Positions 1 through 7,597 of a DNA stretch of 64,000 bases are shown here, piece by piece. A program made the position numbers and the translations under genes. The stretch comes from Streptomyces sp. Ncost-T10-10d. Lineage in GTDB: Bacteria > Actinomycetota > Actinomycetes > Streptomycetales > Streptomycetaceae. The stretch is from NCBI RefSeq assembly GCF_900091955.1, contig NZ_FMDF01000107.1, positions 123,321 through 187,320 of the forward strand. The letters run 5' to 3'. The number at the start of each line of letters is the position of its first letter. Position 1 is the stretch's first letter. The notes below the pieces were generated by a model, which saw only the letters and a list, made by a program, of their open reading frames with translations, was not told the origin of the DNA and did not search any database.

Positions 1-174
1 AAGGCCAAGGAGGTCCAGACCGAATTCACCCGCAAGGGCGGCACGGTCGGCCCCATCGGCCCCGAGGACATCAAGCGCTTCGAGGCCGTCGCCGCCTTCT
101 ACGCCGAGCAGAAGGTCACCCCGACCGAGGTCGACGTCGCCGCCCACCTCATCGACATCGAGAAGCTGAAATGA
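1..174 (+). CDS. ABC transporter substrate-binding protein, C-terminal end (partial)
   Basis: This is the last 57 codons of a gene that begins before the window. The frame is open from base 1 and stops at TGA 172-174. The tail has alternating acidic and basic helices, with a segment reading AAFYAEQKVTP, as in the C-terminal lobe of SsuA/NMT1-type periplasmic binding proteins for sulfonates or nitrate. The stop overlaps the ATG of the next gene, a permease, by 4 bp (ATGA), so the two are translationally coupled. Together with the following ATPase and flavin monooxygenase, this suggests the true extracytoplasmic receptor of a sulfonate-type importer. The family call is inference from the tail and context only. 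Confidence 0.65.
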   Translation, partial: KAKEVQTEFTRKGGTVGPIGPEDIKRFEAVAAFYAEQKVTPTEVDVAAHLIDIEKLK

Positions 175-1001
175 GTGACGCCACCCTGCATCCGGGCCTC
201 GTCCGGCCACGCCCCCGGCGGCTGGGGGCCCGCAGCCGGACCTGCTCCGTGACCGTCCGGGCACTCGGCCCGCTCGCCCTCCTCGCTCTCTGGTGGGCGG
301 CGTCCGCCACCGGGCTCCTCACCCCGGACGTACTCGCCTCGCCCGCCGAAGTGCTGCGTGCGGTAGATGAGTTGTGGAGCAACGGACAGCTGCCCGACGC
401 GCTCACCACCTCCCTCACCCGCTCCGGACTCGGCCTCCTCATCGGGCTCGCCGCCGGGCTTGCCCTCGGCATCACGACCGGATTCACGCGCCTCGGCGAC
501 GAACTCCTCGACTCCTCCCTCCAGACCCTGCGCACCATCCCGTTCCTCTCCCTGGTACCCCTGTTCATGGTCTGGTTCGGGATCAACGAGACCGCGAAGA
601 TCCTGCTCATCGCCGTCGCCACCACCTTCCCGATGTATGTGTCGACATCGAGCGGGGTGCGCAACACCGACCCGAAGCTCATCGAGGCCATGCGCAGCTT
701 CGGCATGGGCCGGCTCGCTCTCGTACGGGAAGTCGTCCTTCCCGGAGCCCTGCCGTCCCTGCTCGCCGGGCTGCGGCTGTCCATGACCCTCAGCGTCATC
801 GCACTGATCGCCGCCGAGGAGATCAACGCGACCGCCGGCATCGGCTATCTGATGTCCCAGGCACAGAGCTATGCCCGCACCGACATCCTCGCCGTCTGCA
901 TCCTCGTCTACGGACTGCTCGGACTCACCGCCGACATCGTCGTACGGCTGCTGGAACGCGTACTGATGCCCTGGCGTACCCCACAGGGAGCCACCCGATG
1001 A
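171..1001 (+). CDS. ABC transporter permease, SsuC/TauC type
   Basis: This 276-residue inner-membrane permease belongs to the binding-protein-dependent transport family. Hydrophobic segments lie near residues 35-50, 85-105, 125-155 and across the C-terminal third, consistent with about six membrane helices. The cytoplasmic coupling loop (EAA motif) is visible near residues 170-190, with EAMRSFGMG followed by a conserved proline and glycine-rich turn. It should form the channel of an importer for alkanesulfonates, taurine or a related organosulfur anion. The gene overlaps its neighbours by 4 bp on both sides. The substrate is inferred from the adjacent SsuD-like monooxygenase; nitrate or thiamine-precursor import would be the alternatives. 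Confidence 0.88.
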   Translation: MSDATLHPGLVRPRPRRLGARSRTCSVTVRALGPLALLALWWAASATGLLTPDVLASPAEVLRAVDELWSNGQLPDALTTSLTRSGLGLLIGLAAGLALGITTGFTRLGDELLDSSLQTLRTIPFLSLVPLFMVWFGINETAKILLIAVATTFPMYVSTSSGVRNTDPKLIEAMRSFGMGRLALVREVVLPGALPSLLAGLRLSMTLSVIALIAAEEINATAGIGYLMSQAQSYARTDILAVCILVYGLLGLTADIVVRLLERVLMPWRTPQGATR

Positions 1002-1753
1002 CCGATGGGACTTCTCAGGCCGCAGTACGGGTACGGGGACTGCGCCGCCTCTTCGGTGACCGTGCCGTGCTCGACGGACTTCGACTCGAGATCGCACGGG
1101 GCGAGTTCGTCGCCCTGCTCGGCGCGAGCGGGAGCGGCAAGACGACCCTGCTGCGCATCCTGGCCGCACTCGACGGCGCCGACGGGGGAGAGGTCCTCGT
1201 CCCTCAGGCCCGTACCGTCGTCTTCCAGGAGCCCCGCCTCGTACCGTCGAAGAAAGTCCTCGCCAATGTGACGGTGGCCCTGCCGCGCAACCGCTCCGAG
1301 CACGGGCTGCGTGCCCTGGCCGAAGTCGGCCTGGAACGGCACGCCGACGCCTGGCCCGCCACCCTCTCCGGCGGCGAGGCCCAGCGGGTCGCGCTCGCCC
1401 GCGCCCTGGTACGCGAACCCGAACTGCTGCTGCTGGACGAACCGTTCGCCGCACTCGACGCCCTGACCCGGCTGAGGATGCAGGACCTGGTGGGAGAGCT
1501 GTGCCGCAAGCACCGGCCCGCCGTCCTCCTCGTCACCCATGACGTCGACGAAGCGGTACGGCTCGCCGACCGGGTCGCCGTCCTGCGCGACGGCCGGCTC
1601 ATCACCGACGATCCCGTCACCGTCGACCGGCCGCGCGACCCCGGCGACCCCGCGTTCGCAGCCCTGCGCCGACGACTCCTCGACGACCTCGGGGTCGAGA
1701 CGACCCCGCAACCCGCAACAGCCCACGAACGTACCGAAGCCGGAGTGATCTGA
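998..1753 (+). CDS. ABC transporter ATP-binding protein, SsuB type
   Basis: This 251-residue cytoplasmic ATPase powers the adjacent permease. Walker A is GASGSGKTT near residue 42, the signature is LSGGEAQR near residue 123, Walker B is LLLLDEPF near 144, and the switch histidine sits in LLVTHDVDEA. The reading frame is open much further upstream, but the ATG at 998 is preferred because it overlaps the permease stop by ATGA and starts directly before the first beta strand. The protein is short for the family and lacks a C-terminal regulatory domain. Its stop abuts the ATG of the next gene with no gap, which supports one polycistronic message. Confidence 0.9.
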   Translation: MTDGTSQAAVRVRGLRRLFGDRAVLDGLRLEIARGEFVALLGASGSGKTTLLRILAALDGADGGEVLVPQARTVVFQEPRLVPSKKVLANVTVALPRNRSEHGLRALAEVGLERHADAWPATLSGGEAQRVALARALVREPELLLLDEPFAALDALTRLRMQDLVGELCRKHRPAVLLVTHDVDEAVRLADRVAVLRDGRLITDDPVTVDRPRDPGDPAFAALRRRLLDDLGVETTPQPATAHERTEAGVI

Positions 1754-2641
1754 ATGACCGTCACCATTGGTGTGCACAGCAGCAACCCGTCTCTCTACCA
1801 CCTGTACCACCTCTCCCGGCTCGGCCTCGCCCAGGAAGAACTGGCCCCGCTCGGCGAGAGCGTCGTCTTCCACCCGTACACCAACGGCGTCCGCACCGGC
1901 GAGCTCCTCAGCCAGGGCGTCATCGACTTCGGCGGCACCGGCTCCACCCCGCCGGTCACCGCCCAGGCCGCCGGGCACGACATCGTCTACACCGCCGTCT
2001 CCGCACCGCGCCCCGAACACGGCGCACTCCTCGTCCCCGAGGACAGCCCCGTCCGTACGGTCGCGGACCTCAAGGGCACCACCGTCCACCTCGCGATCGG
2101 CTCCTGGCAGACCCATCTGATCGCCAAGGCGCTCGACGACGCCGGGCTCTCCTACGCCGATGACATCACCGCCGTACGCAGCAACGACGACAGCGAGGAG
2201 CTGCTGCGCACCGGTGCCATCGCCGCCTGGGTCGCACAGGGCGCCCAGCTGGCCGCGGCCCGCCGCACCGGCGGGCTGCGCACCCTCGTCCGTACCGGCG
2301 ACGTCATCACCGACCGTTCCGTCTTCTTCGCCCGCCGCGACCTGGCCGAGAGCCGCCCCGAGATCATCGAGGCGCTCACCCGTGCTCTGCAGCGCGCCGA
2401 CGACTGGGCGGCCGCCCACCCTCGCCAGGCGGCCGAGATCGCCGCCGCCGACCTCGGCGGATCCGCCGACGACTGGGAGACCGCGCTGCGCACCCTGCCC
2501 TGGCAGATCGAGCCCGTCACGGACACTTTCCTCGCCGAGCAGCAGGAAGCGGCCGACATCTTCCACCGCACCGGCTTCATCGGCCGGCCGGTCACCGTCG
2601 CCCGTGCCCGGGCCGGTGCCGCCGCGGACGAGGCGGCGTGA
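1754..2641 (+). CDS. SsuA/NMT1-like binding protein fold without signal peptide
   Basis: This 295-residue protein has the type II periplasmic-binding-protein layout: an opening strand TVTIGVH, a GVIDFGGTGSTPP loop, a DLKGTTV strand-helix and a second lobe around EELLRTGAIAAWV. It starts straight into the first beta strand with no signal peptide, lipobox or N-terminal hydrophobic segment, so it is predicted to stay in the cytoplasm. The upstream partial gene already supplies a normal receptor for the operon. The fold is shared with DszB-type sulfinate desulfinases, so a cytoplasmic enzyme or sensor role is possible. An unannotated upstream start is unlikely, because the ATG immediately follows the ATPase stop. 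Confidence 0.75.
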   Translation: MTVTIGVHSSNPSLYHLYHLSRLGLAQEELAPLGESVVFHPYTNGVRTGELLSQGVIDFGGTGSTPPVTAQAAGHDIVYTAVSAPRPEHGALLVPEDSPVRTVADLKGTTVHLAIGSWQTHLIAKALDDAGLSYADDITAVRSNDDSEELLRTGAIAAWVAQGAQLAAARRTGGLRTLVRTGDVITDRSVFFARRDLAESRPEIIEALTRALQRADDWAAAHPRQAAEIAAADLGGSADDWETALRTLPWQIEPVTDTFLAEQQEAADIFHRTGFIGRPVTVARARAGAAADEAA

Positions 2642-2645
2642 CGAC

Positions 2646-3719
2646 ATGGCGACGGAAGTCCTCTGGTACATCATCCCGCGCGAAGGCGCCTACCCCTGGG
2701 AGCCCGAAGGGCGGCGGCCGGTGGACCTCGGCTACCTCGCCCAGCTCGCCGGTTCGGTCGAACGCCTGGGCTACAGCGGTGCGTTGCTCGCCACCGACCT
2801 GTACGACGTCTGGCCGCTCGGCAGTGCGCTGGCCGCCTCCACCAGCACCCGGTTCAAGCCCTTGCTGGCCGTCCACCCCGGCCTGATCTCACCCACCCTG
2901 CTCGCCAAGATGGCGCTCAGTTTCGACACCCTCTTCGGCGGCCGGCTCCGCTTCAACGTCGTCAACGGCTCGACCACGTCGCTCCAGGAGTACGGACTCC
3001 ACGTGGAGCACGACGAACGGTACGAACTGAGCGCCGAGTACTGGTCGATCGTGAAGCGGCTGACGGCCGGTGAGGTCTTCGACCACCAGGGCCGCTTCTA
3101 CGACCTGAGGAACGCGGGCGCGTCCTTCAGGGAGCTGAAGCCGGTTCAGGAATCGCACATCCCGCTCTGGTTCGGCGGCTCCTCCGACCCCGGTATCGAG
3201 ATGGCGGCCGAGCACGTCGACACCTACCTGACCTGGGGCGAACCGCCGCACCTGCTCAAGGAGAAACTGGAGAAGGTCAGGGCGCGCGCCGCCGCGTACG
3301 GGCGCACGCTCAGGATCGGACTGCGCCTGCACCTCATCGTCCGCGACACGCAGGACGAAGCCTGGGCGGCGGCCGACCGGCTGCTGGACGTCACGAGCGA
3401 CGCGACGTACGCCCGTCGACTCGGCGACCGCGCAGGAGAGGACGGGGTGGGCTGGCAGCGCCAGTTCCGTCAGCACGGCGGCAGGGTTCCCGCGCGCGCA
3501 CGGGAGCTGGAGGCGCACCCCAACATGTGGCCGGGTATGAGCCTCTTCCGCCCCGGCCCCGGCACCGCGGTCGTCGGCTCGACGGCCCAGGTGATCGAAC
3601 GCCTCAAGGAGTTCGAGGACCTGGGCGTCGACACCTTCATCCTCTCCGGCAACCCGCTGCTGGAGGAGGCATACCGGGTGGCGGAGACGGTGCTTCCGGC
3701 TCTGGGGGTGAAGGGCTGA
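2646..3719 (+). CDS. LLM-class flavin-dependent monooxygenase, SsuD-like
   Basis: This 357-residue TIM-barrel oxidoreductase resembles alkanesulfonate monooxygenase, which uses reduced FMN and oxygen to release sulfite from sulfonates. Family hallmarks include EVLWYIIPREG at the N-terminus, the early GYSGALLATD strand-helix, RLRFNVVNG, and the C-terminal phosphate-binding region with VVGSTAQVIERL and FILSGNPLLEEA. The ATG at 2646 lies 4 bp after the preceding stop; the frame is open upstream, but that part is a shadow of the binding-protein gene. No flavin reductase gene is visible in the window, so one must be supplied elsewhere. A role in organosulfur desulfonation is inferred from family and context. 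Confidence 0.87.
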   Translation: MATEVLWYIIPREGAYPWEPEGRRPVDLGYLAQLAGSVERLGYSGALLATDLYDVWPLGSALAASTSTRFKPLLAVHPGLISPTLLAKMALSFDTLFGGRLRFNVVNGSTTSLQEYGLHVEHDERYELSAEYWSIVKRLTAGEVFDHQGRFYDLRNAGASFRELKPVQESHIPLWFGGSSDPGIEMAAEHVDTYLTWGEPPHLLKEKLEKVRARAAAYGRTLRIGLRLHLIVRDTQDEAWAAADRLLDVTSDATYARRLGDRAGEDGVGWQRQFRQHGGRVPARARELEAHPNMWPGMSLFRPGPGTAVVGSTAQVIERLKEFEDLGVDTFILSGNPLLEEAYRVAETVLPALGVKG

Positions 3720-3728
3720 CGCGCGGCG

Positions 3729-3773
3729 GCCGATGCTCCGTACGGTGGCCGGGGGGCACCGTACGGCATCGGC
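3729..3773. terminator. Bidirectional hairpin terminator
   Basis: A long imperfect inverted repeat pairs GCCGATG plus CCGTACGGTG (3729-3747) with CACCGTACGG plus CATCGGC (3757-3773). There is a two-base CT bulge and a nine-base G-rich loop. It lies in the 63-bp gap between two convergent genes, so it likely ends the sulfonate operon and the opposing gene. Confidence 0.8.
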
Positions 3774-3782
3774 CCGGGTTCG

Positions 3783-4241
3783 TCAGCTCCTGGCGATGTC
3801 GAGCACCCACCAGTCCGTCCCCTTCCGCTCCCGGACGTGGATACGCGTGCCGCGACACACCGTGCCATTGTTCGCCAACGCGCTGCCGTCGGGCCGGACC
3901 AGCTGCGCGGGCCCCTGCTCCGGCTCGACGGTCGCCTCGGTGAGGCGGCCGTACGTCAGTGTGCTCACCCCGTGCAGGAACGCCACGCGCTCGCCATCGA
4001 GCGCGATGCCGCGCACGCCGCTCATCCGCGTCGTACGGACTCTCACGGTGCCGTCGGGGCGGACCTCGATCAGTGGGTAGTGCATGTACGGACAGGCCCA
4101 AGCCGTCGTGCCGTCCACATTGAGCGTGACGCAGTCCGACATGTCCATCAGTCCGGGCCCGGGGCTGAACGACCAGAGCGGTTCGCCCGCGCTGCTCCAG
4201 CGCCGCAGACCGGGGTGGCTGAGCGGATCGTTCCCGTACAC
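3783..4241 (-). CDS. Hypothetical beta-strand-rich protein, possibly N-terminally truncated
   Basis: This is a 152-residue protein of unknown function, read from a GTG at 4239-4241. The sequence shows successive short strands (RRWSSAGEPLWSF, TAWACPYMHYPLIEV, GTVRVRTTRM, RGIALDGERVAFL), in the style of a beta-propeller or WD-like fold. It begins in the middle of such a blade with no lead-in. An in-frame TAG lies 16 codons upstream of the GTG and there is no clear ribosome binding site. This fits either a short intact gene or the surviving C-terminal half of a longer propeller protein. No membrane segment or signal peptide is seen. Confidence 0.5.
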   Translation of the reverse strand: MYGNDPLSHPGLRRWSSAGEPLWSFSPGPGLMDMSDCVTLNVDGTTAWACPYMHYPLIEVRPDGTVRVRTTRMSGVRGIALDGERVAFLHGVSTLTYGRLTEATVEPEQGPAQLVRPDGSALANNGTVCRGTRIHVRERKGTDWWVLDIARS

Positions 4242-4518
4242 CCCCGGACCGGTGGCGCGTTGGCCGAGGGCCGGAGGAAGGGGCGCCTACGCGGCATGAG
4301 CCTTTCTGATGGTCATGACGGAGATCATCCATGGGGCCGGTGCCCGTACGCAATGCGGCGGCGGATACCGGCCATCCGTGTGCCGCCCTTGTACGGCGTA
4401 CGGCAGCGCGGCCCGCGCGCAGGCCGCAGGCTGCGGTTGTCAGTGCCCGGTGCAAGACTCGGAACGTCAGGAAGGATCCCTGCCACCGCAAGAACGGGCC
4501 TCATCGAAGGAGCTCGCC

Positions 4519-5319
4519 ATGCTCACCACCCGTTTTGTCACCGGAGCGCCCAACTGGATCGATCTGGGCACGCCCGACCTCGACGGGGCCATCGCGTTCT
4601 ACACCGGTCTCTTCGGCTGGGAGTATCGGGCCGGAGGCCCGGGGACCGGCGGCTACGGGATGTTCACGCTGGACGGGAAGACGGCCGGGGGCGCGATGAC
4701 GGTCACCGAGGAGCAGGCGAAGCCGTCCTGGTCGGTGTACTTCCAGTCGCCGGACGCCGATGCCACGGCGAAGGCGGTCGAGCAGGCCGGCGGCAGTGTG
4801 CCGTTCGCCCCGATGGACGTCCTGGACTTCGGCAGGATGGCCGGTTTCAAGGACCGGGCGGGAGCGTTCTTCGGCATCTGGGAGCCGAAGGAGAATCCGG
4901 GCCTCGGCGTGGTGGGAGCACCGGGCTCCCTGTGCTGGGCCGAGTTGTACACCCCGGACGTCCCGGCGGCCGCCGCGTTCTACGACTCCGTATTCGGTTG
5001 GGAGACCGCGCAGACGCCGTTCCCGGGAGGCGGTGGGTCCTATACCGTGATCCGGACCAGGGGCGGTGGCGAGGACGCGAGCTTCGGCGGTCTGGTGCCG
5101 CTCAACGCTGTTGCCGCACAAGCGGTCGCCGGGCCGCACTGGCTGCCCTACTTCGAGGTCGACGACTGCGACGCCGCCGTCGCGGACGTCGAGCGGCTGG
5201 GCGGCAAACTGACGCTGGAACCGATGGAGATGGAAGGCGTGGGCAAGTTCGCCAACGCCGCCGATCCGGACGGGGCGGAATTCGCTCTGATCAAGAGCGC
5301 GCAGACGCCGGAAGGCTGA
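4519..5319 (+). CDS. Tandem VOC (glyoxalase/bleomycin-resistance-like) protein
   Basis: This 266-residue protein has two vicinal-oxygen-chelate modules, near residues 10-120 and 135-260. Each opens with a W-x-x-L-x-TPD-type strand (NWIDLGTPDLDGAIAFY, CWAELYTPDVPAAAAFY) and a FGWE turn, as in the Streptomyces hydroxylase-like VOC group. These proteins bind small molecules or metals; the actual substrate is unknown. The ATG at 4519 has GAAGGA upstream and directly precedes the first module. The frame stays open upstream, but that part lacks family-like sequence. It stands alone, with about 280 bp before it in which no gene was seen. Confidence 0.83.
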   Translation: MLTTRFVTGAPNWIDLGTPDLDGAIAFYTGLFGWEYRAGGPGTGGYGMFTLDGKTAGGAMTVTEEQAKPSWSVYFQSPDADATAKAVEQAGGSVPFAPMDVLDFGRMAGFKDRAGAFFGIWEPKENPGLGVVGAPGSLCWAELYTPDVPAAAAFYDSVFGWETAQTPFPGGGGSYTVIRTRGGGEDASFGGLVPLNAVAAQAVAGPHWLPYFEVDDCDAAVADVERLGGKLTLEPMEMEGVGKFANAADPDGAEFALIKSAQTPEG

Positions 5320-5392
5320 CCGGAAGTTGTCGGCGCGCCGCATTGATGAGGCGTTGATCAGTCGTTTATCGCGACCGGGCACTGTGACTTCC

Positions 5393-5647
5393 ATGCTGAT
5401 CAACACCGCGGTCGACCCCGCGCTCGCCTGGCAGGAGACGGCGCTGTGCGCGCAGGCGGGGCCCGAGTTCTTCTTTCCTGCTCCCGGCAGCTCCACCCGT
5501 GAGGCCAAGCAGCTCTGCAACGCCTGCGAAGGGCGCGAGGCCTGCCTGGAGTACGCCCTCGCCAACGACGAGCGCTTCGGCGTATGGGGCGGACTCTCCG
5601 AGAAGGAGCGGGACCGGTTGCGCAGAACCGGTCGCGAACGGGCCTGA
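5393..5647 (+). CDS. WhiB-family iron-sulfur transcriptional regulator
   Basis: This 84-residue Wbl protein has the four conserved cysteines that ligate a [4Fe-4S] cluster (C19, C42, C45, C51; spacing C-x22-C-x2-C-x5-C). The diagnostic GVWGG turn follows at residues 63-67, and the basic tail KERDRLRRTGRERA would contact DNA. Wbl proteins act with the principal sigma factor in development, redox or antibiotic-stress responses. The ATG at 5393 gives a start close to the first cysteine, as usual for the family; a longer frame from 5327 exists but adds atypical sequence. It is not obviously WhiB, WhiD, WblA, WblC or WblE, so no symbol is given. Confidence 0.92.
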   Translation: MLINTAVDPALAWQETALCAQAGPEFFFPAPGSSTREAKQLCNACEGREACLEYALANDERFGVWGGLSEKERDRLRRTGRERA

Positions 5648-5763
5648 AGTCACCCTGCCCGCGCAATGATCCGGGCCGCTCGGGGCACCGGCCGCACCGC
5701 ACCTCCAGGAGACGGGGCTCCCCGGCCGGACGGGCACTGCCGGACGCCTGGGACGATGTCCGC

Positions 5764-6264
5764 ATGAATGATCACGACAGGGACACTCTGCTCGCAGCGG
5801 CGGTGCGGCTGCGCACCGACGGACGGCCCGAGGAAGCCCGACAGCAGCTGCTGTCCCTCTCCGCCGCCTTCCCCGCCGATGCCGAAGTGGCCTACCAGAC
5901 CGCCTGGGTCCACGATGTGCTCGGTCTGGAAGCCGAGGCCGTGCCGTTCTATGAACGCTGCCTGGACGGGACGGGGCTGTCGGAGGAGGACCGCCGGGGT
6001 GCGCTGCTCGGCCTCGGAAGCACCCATCGGGTGCTCGGACAGTACGAGAGAGCCGTCGAGGTGCTGCGCAGCGGTGTCGAGCGGTTCCCCGACGACGGGG
6101 CACTGCGGACGTTCCTCGCCATGGCGCTCTTCAACACCGGTGAGCACCGTGAATCCATGCAGCTGCTGCTGAAACTGCTCGCCGCCACCAGCGAGGACCC
6201 GCACGTGCGGCAGTACCGACGGGCGATCGAGCACTACGCTCAGGACTTGCACGAGACGATGTGA
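5764..6264 (+). CDS. Tetratricopeptide-repeat protein
   Basis: This 166-residue soluble protein is predicted to be all-helical, with about four TPR-like units. Visible repeat cores are AVRLRTDGRPEEARQQL, WVHDVLGLEAEAVPFYERCL, LGSTHRVLGQYERAVEVL and MALFNTGEHRESMQLL. Each has the small-large-Gly-Tyr/His-Ala pattern of a TPR hairpin. Such small TPR proteins act as protein-interaction scaffolds, and no catalytic residue is apparent. The ATG at 5764 is chosen because the repeat starts at once; the frame upstream is not conserved-looking. The gene is convergent with the acyl-ACP desaturase. Confidence 0.8.
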   Translation: MNDHDRDTLLAAAVRLRTDGRPEEARQQLLSLSAAFPADAEVAYQTAWVHDVLGLEAEAVPFYERCLDGTGLSEEDRRGALLGLGSTHRVLGQYERAVEVLRSGVERFPDDGALRTFLAMALFNTGEHRESMQLLLKLLAATSEDPHVRQYRRAIEHYAQDLHETM

Positions 6265-6384
6265 GCCCGGCGCGAGGCGCTGTGCCCCACGGCCCGTCCG
6301 GCGGATCAGGGTCGGACAGGCCGTCGGCCGCCGGACAGGACTGCGCAACGGTGGCCCGGCCGGCGGCCGATGCCGGGCGGGCCG

Positions 6385-7359
6385 TCAGGCCAGGGCGCGC
6401 GCTGCCAGTCGCGCCTTGCGGGCCGCCAGCTTCTCGTCGAACTTGGCCGCCTCGCTGTCCAGGCCGCCCATGTACAGGCCCAGCTCCTCCTGCGCCTTCA
6501 GGCCGTCGGGACCCAGGCCGTCGATGTCGAGGACCTTCAGGTAGCGCAGCACGGGCTGGATCACGTCGTCGTGGTGGATGCGCATGTTGTAGATCTCGCC
6601 GATCGCCATCTGCGCGGCGGCCCGCTCGAAGCCCGGCATGCCGTGACCGGGCATCCGGAAGTTGACGACGACATCGCGCACGGCCTGCATCGTCAGGTCC
6701 GGAGCGAGCTCGAAGGCCGCACCGAGGAGGTTGCGGTAGAAGACCATGTGCAGGTTCTCGTCGGTGGCGATCCGGGCCAGCATGCGGTCGCAGACCGGGT
6801 CGCCCGACTGGTGGCCGGTGTTGCGGTGCGAGACACGGGTGGCCAGCTCCTGGAAGGCGACGTACGCCACGGAGTGCAGCATCGAGTGACGGTTGTCGGA
6901 CTCGAAGCCCTCCGCCATGTGCGCCATCCGGAACTGCTCCAGCTTGTCCGGGTCGACGGCGCGCGAGGTGAGCAGGTAATCACGCATCACGATGCCGTGC
7001 CGCCCCTCCTCCGCGGTCCAGCGGTGCACCCAGGTGCCCCACGCGCCGTCGCGGCCGAAGAGGGACGCGATCTCGTGGTGGTAGCTGGGGAGGTTGTCCT
7101 CGGTCAGGAGATTCACGACCAGCGCGACCTTGCCGATGTCGGTGACCTTGGACTGATCGGCCTGCCAGGCCTCACCGTCCTCGAAGACGCCGGGGAAGTT
7201 CCGCCCGTCGGAGAAGGGCACGTACTCGTGGGGCATCCAGTCCTTGGCGACCTTGAGATGGCGGTTGAGCTCCTTCTCCACCACCTCTTCCAGGGCGTAC
7301 AGCAGTTGGGCGTCGGTCCACGCCTTCGGGCTGCCGAGGTGGGGAGCGGTGATCGTCAC
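6385..7359 (-). CDS. Acyl-ACP desaturase (stearoyl-ACP Delta9-desaturase family)
   Basis: This 324-residue soluble diiron enzyme would insert a cis double bond into acyl-ACP or acyl-CoA chains, tuning membrane fluidity. The diiron ligands are visible as E87 in LLTEDNLP, the ExxH motif E118-H121 in AEEGRH, and a second pair, E201 and H204, in DENLH. The length matches actinobacterial DesA-type enzymes. The ATG at 7359 is preceded by a GGAG-like site. Immediately upstream lies an 18-bp palindrome with an extra half-site, a likely repressor operator, so expression is probably regulated. No electron-transfer partner gene is adjacent. Confidence 0.92.
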   Translation of the reverse strand: MTITAPHLGSPKAWTDAQLLYALEEVVEKELNRHLKVAKDWMPHEYVPFSDGRNFPGVFEDGEAWQADQSKVTDIGKVALVVNLLTEDNLPSYHHEIASLFGRDGAWGTWVHRWTAEEGRHGIVMRDYLLTSRAVDPDKLEQFRMAHMAEGFESDNRHSMLHSVAYVAFQELATRVSHRNTGHQSGDPVCDRMLARIATDENLHMVFYRNLLGAAFELAPDLTMQAVRDVVVNFRMPGHGMPGFERAAAQMAIGEIYNMRIHHDDVIQPVLRYLKVLDIDGLGPDGLKAQEELGLYMGGLDSEAAKFDEKLAARKARLAARALA

Positions 7360-7384
7360 GGGGACTCCTGGGGACGGGAGAATT

Positions 7385-7402
7385 ACCTACGGACACGTAG
7401 GT
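7385..7402. promoter_or_regulatory. Palindromic operator candidate upstream of desaturase
   Basis: This is the palindrome ACCTACG-GACA-CGTAGGT, with 7-bp perfect arms. A further half-site, CGTAGGT, lies at 7411-7417, exactly 15 bp downstream of the right arm, so three copies of the same heptamer sit within 33 bp. It lies 26 bp upstream of the desaturase start, where a TetR-type repressor of fatty-acid genes would bind. No regulator gene is adjacent. Confidence 0.65.
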
Positions 7403-7507
7403 TACGAGACCGTAGGTTAAAGCGGCAGTAAGGCCATCGCCAAGCCCGCCCCCGCGATGCCCAATTACGTAACGTTATGTACGCAGGTCGCGAGGGGTGT
7501 GGTGCCT

Positions 7508-7526
7508 GACAGTGCGCTCGACTGTC
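7508..7526 (-). terminator. Weak hairpin downstream of the UvrA-like gene
   Basis: The inverted repeat GACAGT-N7-ACTGTC is extended by a wobble pair and two G-C pairs on the outside. It lies 72 bp after the stop of the minus-strand UvrA-like gene and upstream of the desaturase promoter region. It could end the message, but the stem is short and there is no T-run. Confidence 0.35.
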
Positions 7527-7597
7527 GGGTGCGCTGAACTCCCTCATATCCATCAATAGCGGGACGTGTCGGGCTCTGTGGGCTCGGAGAAGTGCTC

